64,000 nucleotides of DNA from positions 3,012,227 to 3,076,226 of the forward strand of contig NZ_JAUSVL010000001.1 in NCBI RefSeq assembly GCF_030814695.1, written 5' to 3'. Under the pieces are notes generated by a model that saw only the letters and a list, made by a program, of their open reading frames with translations, did not search any database and was not told where the DNA came from. Both the position numbers and the translations under genes were made by a program. The stretch is from Oligosphaera ethanolica. Its GTDB lineage: Bacteria > Verrucomicrobiota > Lentisphaeria > Oligosphaerales > Oligosphaeraceae. Shown one piece after another: positions 18,143 through 27,502 of the stretch. Position 1 is the first letter of the stretch. Each line of letters begins with the position of its first letter.

Positions 18143-19642
18143 TCATAGCAGACGATTCAGGCCATTGACATAGGCCATGATGCTGGCTTCGATGATGTCG
18201 GTCGAGAGCCCGCGGCCGATGACATTTTTGTCCCCGCATTTGATTTTGACGATCACTTCGCCGAGGGCGTCGTTGCCTTCGGTGACAGAGAAGATCGAGT
18301 AATCTTCGAGGATATGCGCTGGTGCTGGAATCATCTTATCAATAGCATTGTAGGCGGCGTCGATGGGTCCATCGCCTATTGCTACCTCCTCGAGCAGCTT
18401 TTCTTCGTGGTTGAGTCTGACGACGGCGCTGGACGTGACGTAGTTGCCGCAGCTGACGGTAAAGCGGTCGAGTTTGAAGGCCGCCGGGGCGTCGACGACG
18501 GTGCGGTTGGCCAGTGCCTCGAGATCGTGGTCGTTAATCGTTTTCTTTTTGTCGGCCAGTTGTTTGAAGCGATCGAACAGCTCGTCGACTTCTTCCTTGC
18601 TGAGCGCGTAGCCCAGTTCGGTCAGGCGTTTTTCGACGGCATGGCGGCCGCTGTGTTTGCCGAAGACCATTTCGTTGTTGAGCAGGCCGATGGACTGCGG
18701 CGTCATGATCTCGTAGGTCTCGCGGTTTGCCAGGACGCCATGCTGGTGGATGCCGGCTTCGTGAGCGAAGGCGTTGGCACCGACGATCGCCTTGTTGATC
18801 GGCGGCGGCAGGCCCAGCAGGTTATAGACCAGGCGGCTGGAACGGTATATCTGCGTGGTGTCGATATTCGTTTCGCAGCCGTAGTACGTCTTGCGGGTAT
18901 GGATGCCCATGACGATTTCTTCCATGGCGGCATTACCAGCGCGTTCGCCCAGGCCGTTGATGGTGCATTCGATCTGGCCGGCGCCGGCGCTGATGGCGGC
19001 CAGCGAGTTGGCTACGCCCAGCCCCAGGTCGTTATGGCAGTGGACCGAAACGGTCACATTTTCGATGCCACGGACGTTGTTCTGCAGGTACTTGAGCATC
19101 TCCACCATTTCCATGGGGGTGGTGTAGCCGACCGTGTCGGGGACGTTCACCGTCGTCGCGCCGGCGGCAATGGCGGCTTCCAGCGCGCGCGCCAGGAATT
19201 CCTTTTCGCTGCGCATGGCGTCTTCGGCAGAGAATTCGACGTCGGGCAGGTATTTCTTGGCGTAGCGGACCATATCGCCGATAGTGGCCAGGACCTTCTC
19301 GGGGGCCATCTTCAGCTTGTACTGCATATGGATGGGCGACGTGGCCAGGAACGTGTGAATGCGCGCGTTTTTGGCGTTGCGCAGCGACTCGTAAGCCGCG
19401 TCGATGTCCTTGGGCACCGCGCGCGCCAAGCTGCAGATCGTACTGCCCTTGACGACCTCGCAGATTTTCTGGATGGACTCGAAATCGCCTTTGGAGGCGA
19501 TGGCGAAGCCCGCTTCGATGACGTCCACGCGCAACCGTTCCAGAGCCAGGGCGATCTCAATTTTTTCGTTGAGATGCATGCTGCAACTGGGGGCTTGTTC
19601 GCCATCCCTCAGGGTTGTATCGAATATCTTGATCGTTCTCAT
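18143..19642 (-). CDS. leuA: 2-isopropylmalate synthase
   Basis: The 499-residue product condenses acetyl-CoA with 2-oxoisovalerate, the committed step to leucine. It has [16 protein letters not shown] at residues 6-21, the metal motif [18 protein letters not shown] near 203, [13 protein letters not shown] near 233 and a full C-terminal allosteric domain. The frame is open to 19753, but the ATG at 19642 begins the conserved N-terminus and has an AAGG ribosome site close by. The gene lies 143 bases after ilvD and seven before cimA, in one apparent operon. Confidence 0.96.
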   Translation of the reverse strand: MRTIKIFDTTLRDGEQAPSCSMHLNEKIEIALALERLRVDVIEAGFAIASKGDFESIQKICEVVKGSTICSLARAVPKDIDAAYESLRNAKNARIHTFLATSPIHMQYKLKMAPEKVLATIGDMVRYAKKYLPDVEFSAEDAMRSEKEFLARALEAAIAAGATTVNVPDTVGYTTPMEMVEMLKYLQNNVRGIENVTVSVHCHNDLGLGVANSLAAISAGAGQIECTINGLGERAGNAAMEEIVMGIHTRKTYYGCETNIDTTQIYRSSRLVYNLLGLPPPINKAIVGANAFAHEAGIHQHGVLANRETYEIMTPQSIGLLNNEMVFGKHSGRHAVEKRLTELGYALSKEEVDELFDRFKQLADKKKTINDHDLEALANRTVVDAPAAFKLDRFTVSCGNYVTSSAVVRLNHEEKLLEEVAIGDGPIDAAYNAIDKMIPAPAHILEDYSIFSVTEGNDALGEVIVKIKCGDKNVIGRGLSTDIIEASIMAYVNGLNRLL

Positions 19643-19785
19643 GTTGCCTTGCTCCGTATTTGGTTGGCTGACTGTCATCAGCGTCCTGTTTTGCTTGCCA
19701 GCCGCTGGTCGGCCGGTTTTGCGGTGGCGCCCGCGCTGGTCGTGGCGCGCCACCGCCCAAAGACTTGCCTTAAATGTTGTTGTTG

Positions 19786-21453
19786 TTAGTCCTTGAAGGC
19801 CGCGCCGCGGTCGGCGGAGGTGACGGACTGAGCGTAGCGTTTAAGGTAGCCGCTAAGGCCCTCTTGCTTGCGAAGGGTCATGCTTTGGCGACGTTTTGCC
19901 CACTCGTCGTCAGAAAGCAGCGCATTGAGGGTGCCGTTGGTGATATCGATGGCGATGCGGTCGCCTTCCTGCAGGTAGGCGATGGGGCCGCCGGCCTGCG
20001 CTTCGGGCGAGATGTGGCCGATGGCGGCGCCGCGAGTCGCGCCGGAGAAACGGCCGTCGGTGAGCAGCGCCACGGCGCTGTCCAGGCCCATGCCGGCGAT
20101 GGCCGAGGTCGGCCCGAGCATTTCGCGCATGCCGGGGCCGCCGCAGGGCCCTTCGTAGCGGATGACGACGACGTCGCCCGCCTTGATCTTCTGCTGATAG
20201 ATGGCCTCGATGGCGGCTTCTTCGCTGTCAAAGACGCGCGCGGTGCCTTCGTACTGCAGCATAGCCGGGGCGACGGCGCTTTTCTTGACGATGGCGCCAT
20301 TGGGCGCCAGGTTGCCGAAGAGCACGGCCAGGCCACCGACGGCCGAGTAGGGCTTGTCCACCGCCGCGATGACGCCGCGGCCTTTGCGCTCGGCGCTAGC
20401 GAGGTTTTCGCCGACGCTTTGGCCGGTGACGGTGATCAGCGACGTGTCAAGCAGGCCGAGTTTGGTCAGTTCTTTCATGACGGCGTAGACGCCGCCGTCG
20501 GCAAAGAGGTCCTGCATGTGGTGTTTGCCGGCCGGCGCCAGACGGCAGAGATTGGGCGTCTTGGCGCTGACTTCGTTGACCATCTGCAGTGAAAATGGTA
20601 TTTTGGCTTCGTGGGCGATGGCGGCCATGTGCAGGATCGTGTTGGTTGAGCAGCCCAGGGCCATGTCCACGGCCAGCGCATTGCGCAGGGCGGCGGGCGT
20701 GAGGATGTCCAGCACCTTGATGTCGCGCTGTACCAGCTCGATGATTTTGGCGCCGGCTTCCTTGGCCAGGCGCGTACGGGCGGCGTAGACGGCCGGGATG
20801 GTGCCATTGCCGCCCAGGCCGAGGCCGACGGCCTCCGTCAGGCAGTTCATGGAATTGGCGGTGAACATGCCGGAGCATGACCCGCAGCTCGGGCAGGCGC
20901 TTTCCTCCAGCTGCATCAGCTCGGCTTCGCTCATCTTGCCGGCTTTGTAGGCGCCGATGCCCTCGAAGACGCTGTTGAGGTCCAGGCAACGGCCGGCTTC
21001 TTCGCCTTCGATTGACAGCATGGCGCCGCCGCTGACGAAGATCGCGGGCAGGTTGAGACGGGCGGCGGCCATGAGCATCCCCGGGACGATCTTGTCGCAG
21101 TTGGGTATGAACACCAGGCCGTCAAAACGGTGGGCGCGCACCATGCATTCCACGCTGTCGGCGATGAGTTCGCGGGTGCACAGCGAGTACTTCATGCCGC
21201 TGTGGCCCATGGCAATGCCGTCGCAGACGCCGATGGTGTTGAATTCCATGGGGGTGCCGCCGGCGCTAAGCACGCCGTACTTCACCGCGCGGGCGATGTC
21301 ATTCAAATGGGCATGGCCGGGGACGATCTCGTTGAAGGAGTTGACGACGCCGATCAGCGGCCGCTCAATTTCCTTCTGGGTCAGGCCGGTGGCTTTCATC
21401 AGCGATCGATGCGGCGCGCGTTCGATGCCTTTTTTAACGTTGTCTGAATTCAT
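19786..21453 (-). CDS. ilvD: Dihydroxy-acid dehydratase
   Basis: The 555-residue Fe-S dehydratase converts 2,3-dihydroxy-isovalerate and 2,3-dihydroxy-3-methylvalerate to the 2-oxo acids. Cluster cysteines lie in [10 protein letters not shown] (near residue 118) and in [18 protein letters not shown] (near 190); the active-site stretch [20 protein letters not shown] is near 480. Length is standard. GAGG lies about ten bases before the ATG. The gaps on both sides (132 bases to ilvC and 143 to leuA) are the longest within the cluster, so internal promoters cannot be excluded. Confidence 0.97.
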   Translation of the reverse strand: MNSDNVKKGIERAPHRSLMKATGLTQKEIERPLIGVVNSFNEIVPGHAHLNDIARAVKYGVLSAGGTPMEFNTIGVCDGIAMGHSGMKYSLCTRELIADSVECMVRAHRFDGLVFIPNCDKIVPGMLMAAARLNLPAIFVSGGAMLSIEGEEAGRCLDLNSVFEGIGAYKAGKMSEAELMQLEESACPSCGSCSGMFTANSMNCLTEAVGLGLGGNGTIPAVYAARTRLAKEAGAKIIELVQRDIKVLDILTPAALRNALAVDMALGCSTNTILHMAAIAHEAKIPFSLQMVNEVSAKTPNLCRLAPAGKHHMQDLFADGGVYAVMKELTKLGLLDTSLITVTGQSVGENLASAERKGRGVIAAVDKPYSAVGGLAVLFGNLAPNGAIVKKSAVAPAMLQYEGTARVFDSEEAAIEAIYQQKIKAGDVVVIRYEGPCGGPGMREMLGPTSAIAGMGLDSAVALLTDGRFSGATRGAAIGHISPEAQAGGPIAYLQEGDRIAIDITNGTLNALLSDDEWAKRRQSMTLRKQEGLSGYLKRYAQSVTSADRGAAFKD

Positions 21454-21585
21454 GATGATACCTCAACACGTCCTTGTTGTTGCCAGGTCAGATTGCTGCG
21501 CGGGATGCTCGCCCGGCGCTGGATAAGCGCCGGGCAATGGCGCCGGCAGCGGCGCGGAGGCCGCCACCGGCGTCTGAGCGCCTAA

Positions 21586-22620
<1,035 letters not shown>

Positions 22621-22636
22621 CTACTGTTTCTCTCGT

Positions 22637-23161
22637 TCAGTTATGCTGAGCGGACTCGGCATCCATCTTCAAGGTCTTGCGGCCACGGGATATGGCCGTC
22701 AGGCCCGTGCGGCACAATTCGGCGATACCGAAGGGCCGCAGGTACTCGACAAAGGCATCGCACTTTGAACGCTCGCCCGTGATCTCCAGAGTCACCGAGT
22801 CGTTGTTCAAATCCACGACTTTTGCCCGGAAGACCGCCACGGCCTCCATCAGGCCCGCGCGGGATTTCTGCGCGATATTCAATTTGATCAGCACCAGCTC
22901 GCGCATCACCGTTGACGTCGTTGGCATCAGCTCGACGATTTTGACGTCGTGGAGCTTTTCGAGCTGGCGGACGATTTGGGTCTTGACGTAGTCGTCGCCG
23001 CGGGCGGTGATGGTGATGCGCGAGATGTGCGGATCGCTGGTAACGCCGACGGAGAGACTGTCGATGTTGAAGGCCCGTCGGGCAAAGAGTCCGGACACTC
23101 TGGTGAGCACGCCGGCTTCGTTGTTCACCAGCATGGACAGGATGAATTCATCGGGGTTCAT
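22637..23161 (-). CDS. ilvN: Acetolactate synthase regulatory (small) subunit
   Basis: The 174-residue product begins with the ACT domain typical of the small subunit (ILSMLVNNEAGVLTRVSGLF with NIDSLSVGVT, residues 8-40), where valine binds for feedback inhibition, and continues with the second domain conserved in IlvH-type subunits. It follows ilvB by 15 bases on the same strand. The ~170 residue length matches the longer IlvH form; I keep ilvN as the cluster-neutral name. Confidence 0.94.
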   Translation of the reverse strand: MNPDEFILSMLVNNEAGVLTRVSGLFARRAFNIDSLSVGVTSDPHISRITITARGDDYVKTQIVRQLEKLHDVKIVELMPTTSTVMRELVLIKLNIAQKSRAGLMEAVAVFRAKVVDLNNDSVTLEITGERSKCDAFVEYLRPFGIAELCRTGLTAISRGRKTLKMDAESAQHN

Positions 23162-23176
23162 GGCTTGCTCCTTTGC

Positions 23177-24844
23177 TCATGCCTTGACGATAATATCTTT
23201 GATGGTTCCGCCCGGCGGGATCATGGGCAGCACCTTTTCGTCCTGGTCGATCACCGCTTCGATGAGGACCGGGCCTACGGCGGCGAAGGCGTCTTTGACG
23301 GCCTTGTCCAGCTGGTCGAGCTTGGTGACGCGGATGCCCTTGGCACCGAAGGCTTCGGCCAGTTTGACGTAGTCGGTGCGGCGTTCCAGGCTGGTGTTCG
23401 AGTAGCGCTTGTCAAAGAACAGGGTCTGCCACTGTCGCACCATGCCCAGCGTGTTGTTGTTCAGCAGCACAATCACCAGCGGCAGCTGGTTTGAGACCGC
23501 TGTGGCCATTTCGTTCATGTTCATGTGGAAGCTGCCGTCGCTGGTGAACAGCACGGTTTTCTTCTTGCCGCAGCCGATGCAGGCGCCCATGGTCGCGCCC
23601 ATGCCGAAGCCCATGGTGCCCAGGCCACCCGAGGTGATGAAGCTGCGCGGTTTGGCGAAGTGGTAGTACTGCGCGGTCCACATCTGATGCTGGCCCACGT
23701 CGGTGCATACCACCGTGTCTTTTGGCGCGTGGCGATTCACAGCGTGAATGACCGTTTCGGGGTTCACGGTGTCACTGGGCATCTCCAGGCGGTTGTCCGG
23801 GCAGTTCTTGATGCTCTCGACTTCCTTATGCCAGTCCTTGCGGTTGCCGGCCGGCAGCTCGGACACCAGCTTCTTCAGCACGGCCTTGACGTCGCCGATG
23901 AGCGACACGAAGACCGGGATGTTCTTGCCGATTTCGGATGGGTCGATGTCGATGTGAATGACTTTCTTGCCTTTGATGAATTCGATTTTATTGCCGGTGG
24001 CGCGGTCGGAGAAGCGCGTGCCGATGGCGATGAGCAGGTCGGCTTTGGCCATGACCTGGCTGGCGGCGAATTTGCCGTGCATGCCGGTCATGCCCAGGAA
24101 GCGCGGGTTGTCATGGCTCACGGCGGACAGTCCCATCATGCTGCTGCCGATGGGCGAGTCGATCTTCTCGGCCAGCTCGATCAGTTCCTTGCTGGCGTTG
24201 GAGCAGACCGTGCCGCCGCCGGTGTAGATGTAGGGCCGCTGGCATTCGCTGATCAGCTTCATGGCCTCGGCAAAGGCCTCTTTGCCGTTGGTGCAGGTGC
24301 GAGTGACCGGTGTGACCTTTTTGGGCTCGTAGTCGCAGTCGGCCTGTTGGATGTCTTTGGGGATATCCACCAGCACGGGGCCGGGGCGGCCGCTGCGGGC
24401 AATGGTGAAGGCCTCGCGCAGCACGTCGGCCAGGCGGGACGCGTCTTTCACGATGTAATTGTGTTTGGTGATCGGCATGGTCACGCCCGTGATGTCCACT
24501 TCCTGGAAGCTGTCTTTGCCGATGGCCGCGCAGGCCACGTTGCCGGTGATGGCTACCACCGGGGACGAGTCCAAATAGGCGTTGGCAATGCCGGTGACCA
24601 GGTTGGTCGCGCCTGGTCCCGAGGTCGCAATGACGACACCGACTTTGCCAGTAACCCGTGCATATGCGTCAGCTGCATGAGAAGCGCCCTGCTCATGACA
24701 GGTGGTGTAGTGATGGATTCGGTCACTGTGCTTGTACAGTTCGTCGTAGATGTTCAGAACTGTACCGCCAGGATAACCGAAGACGGAGTCCACACCCTCT
24801 TCAATGAGGATGCGGATGACCATTTCTGCGCCTTTGATTTTCAT
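23177..24844 (-). CDS. ilvB: Acetolactate synthase catalytic subunit
   Basis: The 555-residue ThDP enzyme makes acetolactate and acetohydroxybutyrate. The N-terminal block VFGYPGGTVLNIYDELY, the catalytic Glu in CHEQGASHAADAYAR near residue 50, and the FAD/ThDP segments are clear. The ThDP/Mg motif, normally GDG-x(24-26)-NN, reads SDGSFHMNMNEM...LLNNNTLGM near residues 440-470, with Ser in place of the first Gly. AGGAGG lies four bases before the ATG. The gene is first in the cluster and sits about 100 bases downstream of a leader peptide and immediately after an intrinsic terminator, so its transcription is probably attenuated. Confidence 0.97.
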   Translation of the reverse strand: MKIKGAEMVIRILIEEGVDSVFGYPGGTVLNIYDELYKHSDRIHHYTTCHEQGASHAADAYARVTGKVGVVIATSGPGATNLVTGIANAYLDSSPVVAITGNVACAAIGKDSFQEVDITGVTMPITKHNYIVKDASRLADVLREAFTIARSGRPGPVLVDIPKDIQQADCDYEPKKVTPVTRTCTNGKEAFAEAMKLISECQRPYIYTGGGTVCSNASKELIELAEKIDSPIGSSMMGLSAVSHDNPRFLGMTGMHGKFAASQVMAKADLLIAIGTRFSDRATGNKIEFIKGKKVIHIDIDPSEIGKNIPVFVSLIGDVKAVLKKLVSELPAGNRKDWHKEVESIKNCPDNRLEMPSDTVNPETVIHAVNRHAPKDTVVCTDVGQHQMWTAQYYHFAKPRSFITSGGLGTMGFGMGATMGACIGCGKKKTVLFTSDGSFHMNMNEMATAVSNQLPLVIVLLNNNTLGMVRQWQTLFFDKRYSNTSLERRTDYVKLAEAFGAKGIRVTKLDQLDKAVKDAFAAVGPVLIEAVIDQDEKVLPMIPPGGTIKDIIVKA

Positions 24845-24886
24845 GGGGCCTCCTGGGACGGTTTCGTTTTCTTCGTTTCTGGTTAC

Positions 24887-24918
24887 AAAAAAACCCCCGG
24901 CGGGTTCCGCCGAGGGTT
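24887..24918 (-). terminator. Attenuator terminator upstream of ilvB
   Basis: Read on the minus strand, the RNA AACCCUCGGCG pairs with CGCCGGGGGUU (11 bp including one G-U, loop GAACC, 24892-24918) and is followed at once by a run of seven U (24887-24893), a textbook intrinsic terminator. It lies between the leader peptide stop and ilvB. An alternative pairing exists: GGGGUUUU in the leader coding region (24965-24972) with AAAACCCU (24913-24920) would destroy its 5' arm. Confidence 0.88.
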
Positions 24919-24948
24919 TTCTTAATTTCTTCTGCTTATCGCATTGAA

Positions 24949-25047
24949 CTAAGTCGGTTCCGGCAAAACCCCAAGAGCGCTAACGCCCAGAAGGACGATA
25001 ACGCTAAGAATAATGACGATAATGAGGTTTGCTAAGCTGATAAACAC
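24949..25047 (-). CDS. ilvL: Branched-chain amino acid operon leader peptide
   Basis: A 32-codon frame begins at GTG 25047 and ends at TAG 24949. From residue 8 it reads LIIVIILSVIVLL, twelve of thirteen residues being Ile, Val or Leu; overall 18 of 32 are branched-chain. It lies between a consensus-like promoter and an intrinsic terminator, upstream of ilvB in the correct orientation, which is the arrangement of the enterobacterial ilvL/ivbL attenuators. A weak AGG lies about nine bases upstream of the GTG. Ribosome stalling for lack of charged Ile, Val or Leu tRNA would leave the GGGGUUUU segment at codons 25-28 free to pair with the terminator arm. The name is by analogy of position and content, not homology. 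Confidence 0.82.
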   Translation of the reverse strand: MFISLANLIIVIILSVIVLLGVSALGVLPEPT

Positions 25048-25107
25048 GATAAGACCTGTAAGGTTGACAAGGGACTGTAAATTGTTCTAGTCCGTGGAAA
25101 CAGCGTT

Positions 25108-25136
25108 ACACTACAGCGCAGTAAATGCCTTGTCAA
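25108..25136 (-). promoter_or_regulatory. Promoter of the ilv/leu cluster
   Basis: On the minus strand a perfect -35 box TTGACA (25131-25136) is followed after 17 bases by TAGTGT (25108-25113) as a weak -10. The start would fall near 25100, giving a leader of about 250 bases before ilvB, with the leader peptide starting about 53 bases in. The -10 has only three of six consensus bases, so a slightly shifted box is possible. Confidence 0.6.
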
Positions 25137-25150
25137 CGCGTTTGACTGAA

Positions 25151-25477
25151 AAAACCTTTGTATTGTGTATTTTTTTGCTTTACAAAACCGAACAGTCGTC
25201 TGCGTGGGACAATCTTGGCGCCCGGCCTATAGCAGAAGGCGGTTATATCCGCAGATTACGCAGATTACCGCAGATTTTTTTTGGGGGGGGGCGGCCTGTC
25301 TTGCCGCTGCGCGGCAATTCAGGCCGCCGAGAGGAAGGCGCGAAAGTTCTGTGGCCCACGGCTTGCCGTGGGCATTTTGTGCCTCACGCGAAGGCGCGAA
25401 GGCGCGAAGATGAATACTTTTTCATCCGCGAATTCTGTAGCAGCACGGCATGCCGTGCTGCTACGCATGCCGTGCTG
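25151..25477. repeat. Intergenic region with interspersed repeat related to the 128 bp unit
   Basis: From about 25228 the DNA repeats pieces of the array at 9884-10765 in diverged form: TTATATCCGCAGATTACGCA, a run of GGGGGGG, CTTGCCGCTGCGCGGCAATT, GCCTCACGCGAAGGCGCGAA. It ends with two copies of GCATGCCGTGCTGCTACG near 25448-25485, the second reaching into the end of the next gene. No gene was seen. Confidence 0.75.
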
Positions 25478-27415
25478 CTACGCGAATCTGAGCAGGTACG
25501 GGGTGGTTGCGCGGAGGGTCGTGGCGATACGGACGCGGTTGTTGTCGTCCTGTTGCCACTGCAGGTCCTGCCATTGACCGTCGGGGGTGAGGGTCTGGAT
25601 GCCTGTGGGCGTGGTCATCAGGTCGAGAGGCAGATCGTCGAGTTCATCGCGGCCGAGGTTAATGATGGAGAAATACAGCTGACCGTCGGCGGCAAAGGCC
25701 TTGGTGAAGAGCTCGTAGGTCCCTGGGTAGCTGACGGGCTGCGGGCCGATGCTGGCGAGGAGCTCCAGCAGGAGTTTTTTGCGCGATTGGGAGAAGAAGG
25801 CGAAGTCGCCGAACGTCACGCCGGTGCGGGCGGAGCCGGCGAGGGCGACGATGGTGCCGCCGAGTTCGTTGCGGAAGCGCGTGGTGCCAGGGGCGATGGG
25901 CGTACAGTCGTCGCTGGCGCTGCTGACGCTGTTGACCAGCGTGGTGATGACTTCGACGCGGTCATTGAGGGGACGGAGCTGCCTCAGGGTGTCGCCGGGC
26001 AGGGCGCGGAGGCGGTCCTGCCCGAGGAGTTCCCAAGTGGCCTTGATGTCTGGGAAGGGGCCGGCGGTCACGCCGGTGTAGCGGGCGAAGCCGCGGCGGT
26101 CGAGGGCCTCGGCGGCTTCGCCGTCGATGAGCATGCCGGCACGGAGGAAGGCCTGCAGCTCGTCGTCGCTGAATTGCGGCACTTGTGGGCCGGCGAGGAG
26201 GACGGGCAGGCCGGCGGGGTCACGGGTGAAATTGCAGGGAATGCCCATGCGTCCGAAGGGATGGACAAAGCACTGGTAGCTGCCCAGGCTCTGGCCGGCG
26301 TAGATGCATTCCTGCTGTTGCACCGCCGTGCCGGGCAGGGGGATGGCCGTGCCGACGAAGCGGAGCTGTTTGCGCAGCCGTTCCAGCTCGTGATAGAAGC
26401 CCTGGTACTGAGCGAGGATTTTGCGGTATGCGTCGCCGCTTTCGGGCTCCCAACTGCGCAGGCCGGTGATCCAGAATTTCGAGCCGTTGCAGCCTTCGAG
26501 GATGGACCCCGCCATGTGGCAGTTGAGCATGGTGGCCGGCGTGCTGTACTGATTGTGGGGGCAGGTGTCGGGCTCGGAGAGAATTTCCTCCACGCCTTGG
26601 AGGACGGCGATGCTGCAGGCGGTGTGGAACATCCGTTGTGGGAACTGCCGCGTGGAATCCTGGTTGTAGTAGCCGTTGTTGATGCGAACGATGGCGGGGT
26701 GGTTTGGGCCTGCCAGGGCGCGTGCCTGGCGTTCAGCGTATTTGATGTCGCTGCCGCAGGCGCAAAAACTGCCGGGGACGCTGGGATCGACGCTGTCGAT
26801 GGCTTCGCGGATGATCGCGGCCAGTTCGGTGATGGTGTCGGCGCAGAAGGACTCGTAACGCAAGGACAGGTCCTTGTCCTGCTTGATGGCGGCGATGAGG
26901 CCCTCCTTGTCGTAGGCCAGGCCATTTTCGGCGTTGAAGCGGGCGATATGGGCGGGGCAGAAACAGCCATCGCGGCCGGTGAAGAGGCGGAAGTCGTCAT
27001 CGACCATGATGAATGCGGGCTGGAGGCGCATGGCGTCTTGGACGCTTTTGCGGATGTAGTCGCGGAAGTGCTGGTCCAAGGGGCAGATGATGCGGGTGAG
27101 GGTTTCCTTGTTGGCGGCGTTGGCCATTTTCTGCATGCTGTCGGGCGGGCTGTCTTGTACCCAGCCATGGCCCATGGTGGACTGCAGCAAGATGCCGGCG
27201 GGGATGGCTGGGTTGATGGCGCGGAGTGTGTCGCACATGGCGCGGAATTTTGGTGCGAAGATGGCGATCTTGTCCACCGGCGGGCTGCCTTCGGGATTGA
27301 TTTTGAACATGAAGGCCGCTTCGCTGATGATGCCCTGGCGGAACATGCGGTCGAGGTCTTGACAGACCTCGTCTTTTTGCTCGGGAAACAAGGGCGTAAT
27401 GTTCATGAAACGCAT
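25478..27415 (-). CDS. Putative TIM-barrel glycoside hydrolase-like protein
   Basis: The 645-residue product has no signal peptide. The first ~330 residues look like a (beta/alpha)8 barrel of the GH-A type: AIFAPKFRAMCDTLRAINP, FIMVDDDFRLF followed by a Cys-rich GRDGCFCPAH, and MAGSILEGCNGSKFWITGL further on; the last ~200 residues are probably beta domains with the kind of late 'LALAGSARTGVTFGDFAFF' segment seen in beta-galactosidase-like proteins. I do not recognise a named family or sure catalytic pair. AGGAG lies seven bases upstream. It follows the GH50-like gene by 87 bases and is probably co-transcribed with it. Confidence 0.5.
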   Translation of the reverse strand: MRFMNITPLFPEQKDEVCQDLDRMFRQGIISEAAFMFKINPEGSPPVDKIAIFAPKFRAMCDTLRAINPAIPAGILLQSTMGHGWVQDSPPDSMQKMANAANKETLTRIICPLDQHFRDYIRKSVQDAMRLQPAFIMVDDDFRLFTGRDGCFCPAHIARFNAENGLAYDKEGLIAAIKQDKDLSLRYESFCADTITELAAIIREAIDSVDPSVPGSFCACGSDIKYAERQARALAGPNHPAIVRINNGYYNQDSTRQFPQRMFHTACSIAVLQGVEEILSEPDTCPHNQYSTPATMLNCHMAGSILEGCNGSKFWITGLRSWEPESGDAYRKILAQYQGFYHELERLRKQLRFVGTAIPLPGTAVQQQECIYAGQSLGSYQCFVHPFGRMGIPCNFTRDPAGLPVLLAGPQVPQFSDDELQAFLRAGMLIDGEAAEALDRRGFARYTGVTAGPFPDIKATWELLGQDRLRALPGDTLRQLRPLNDRVEVITTLVNSVSSASDDCTPIAPGTTRFRNELGGTIVALAGSARTGVTFGDFAFFSQSRKKLLLELLASIGPQPVSYPGTYELFTKAFAADGQLYFSIINLGRDELDDLPLDLMTTPTGIQTLTPDGQWQDLQWQQDDNNRVRIATTLRATTPYLLRFA

Positions 27416-27502
27416 GAGGGAGCTCCTGGGATGGGATGGAACGGATGAACGATGGCGACGCGTCGTGGCCGGGGGGCGAAGCCCTCGTGGTGGCGTGGCC
27501 GC

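Noticed and set aside
15201-19789. Several plus-strand frames of 320-490 codons opposite leuC, cimA and leuA.
   Set aside because: GC-rich antisense shadows with Gly/Ala/Asp/Val/His-rich composition; the minus strand encodes well-conserved enzymes.
23525-27448. Plus-strand frames of 466 and 784 codons opposite ilvB and the barrel protein.
   Set aside because: Antisense shadows of genes with ribosome sites and recognisable motifs; the second also starts in repeat DNA.
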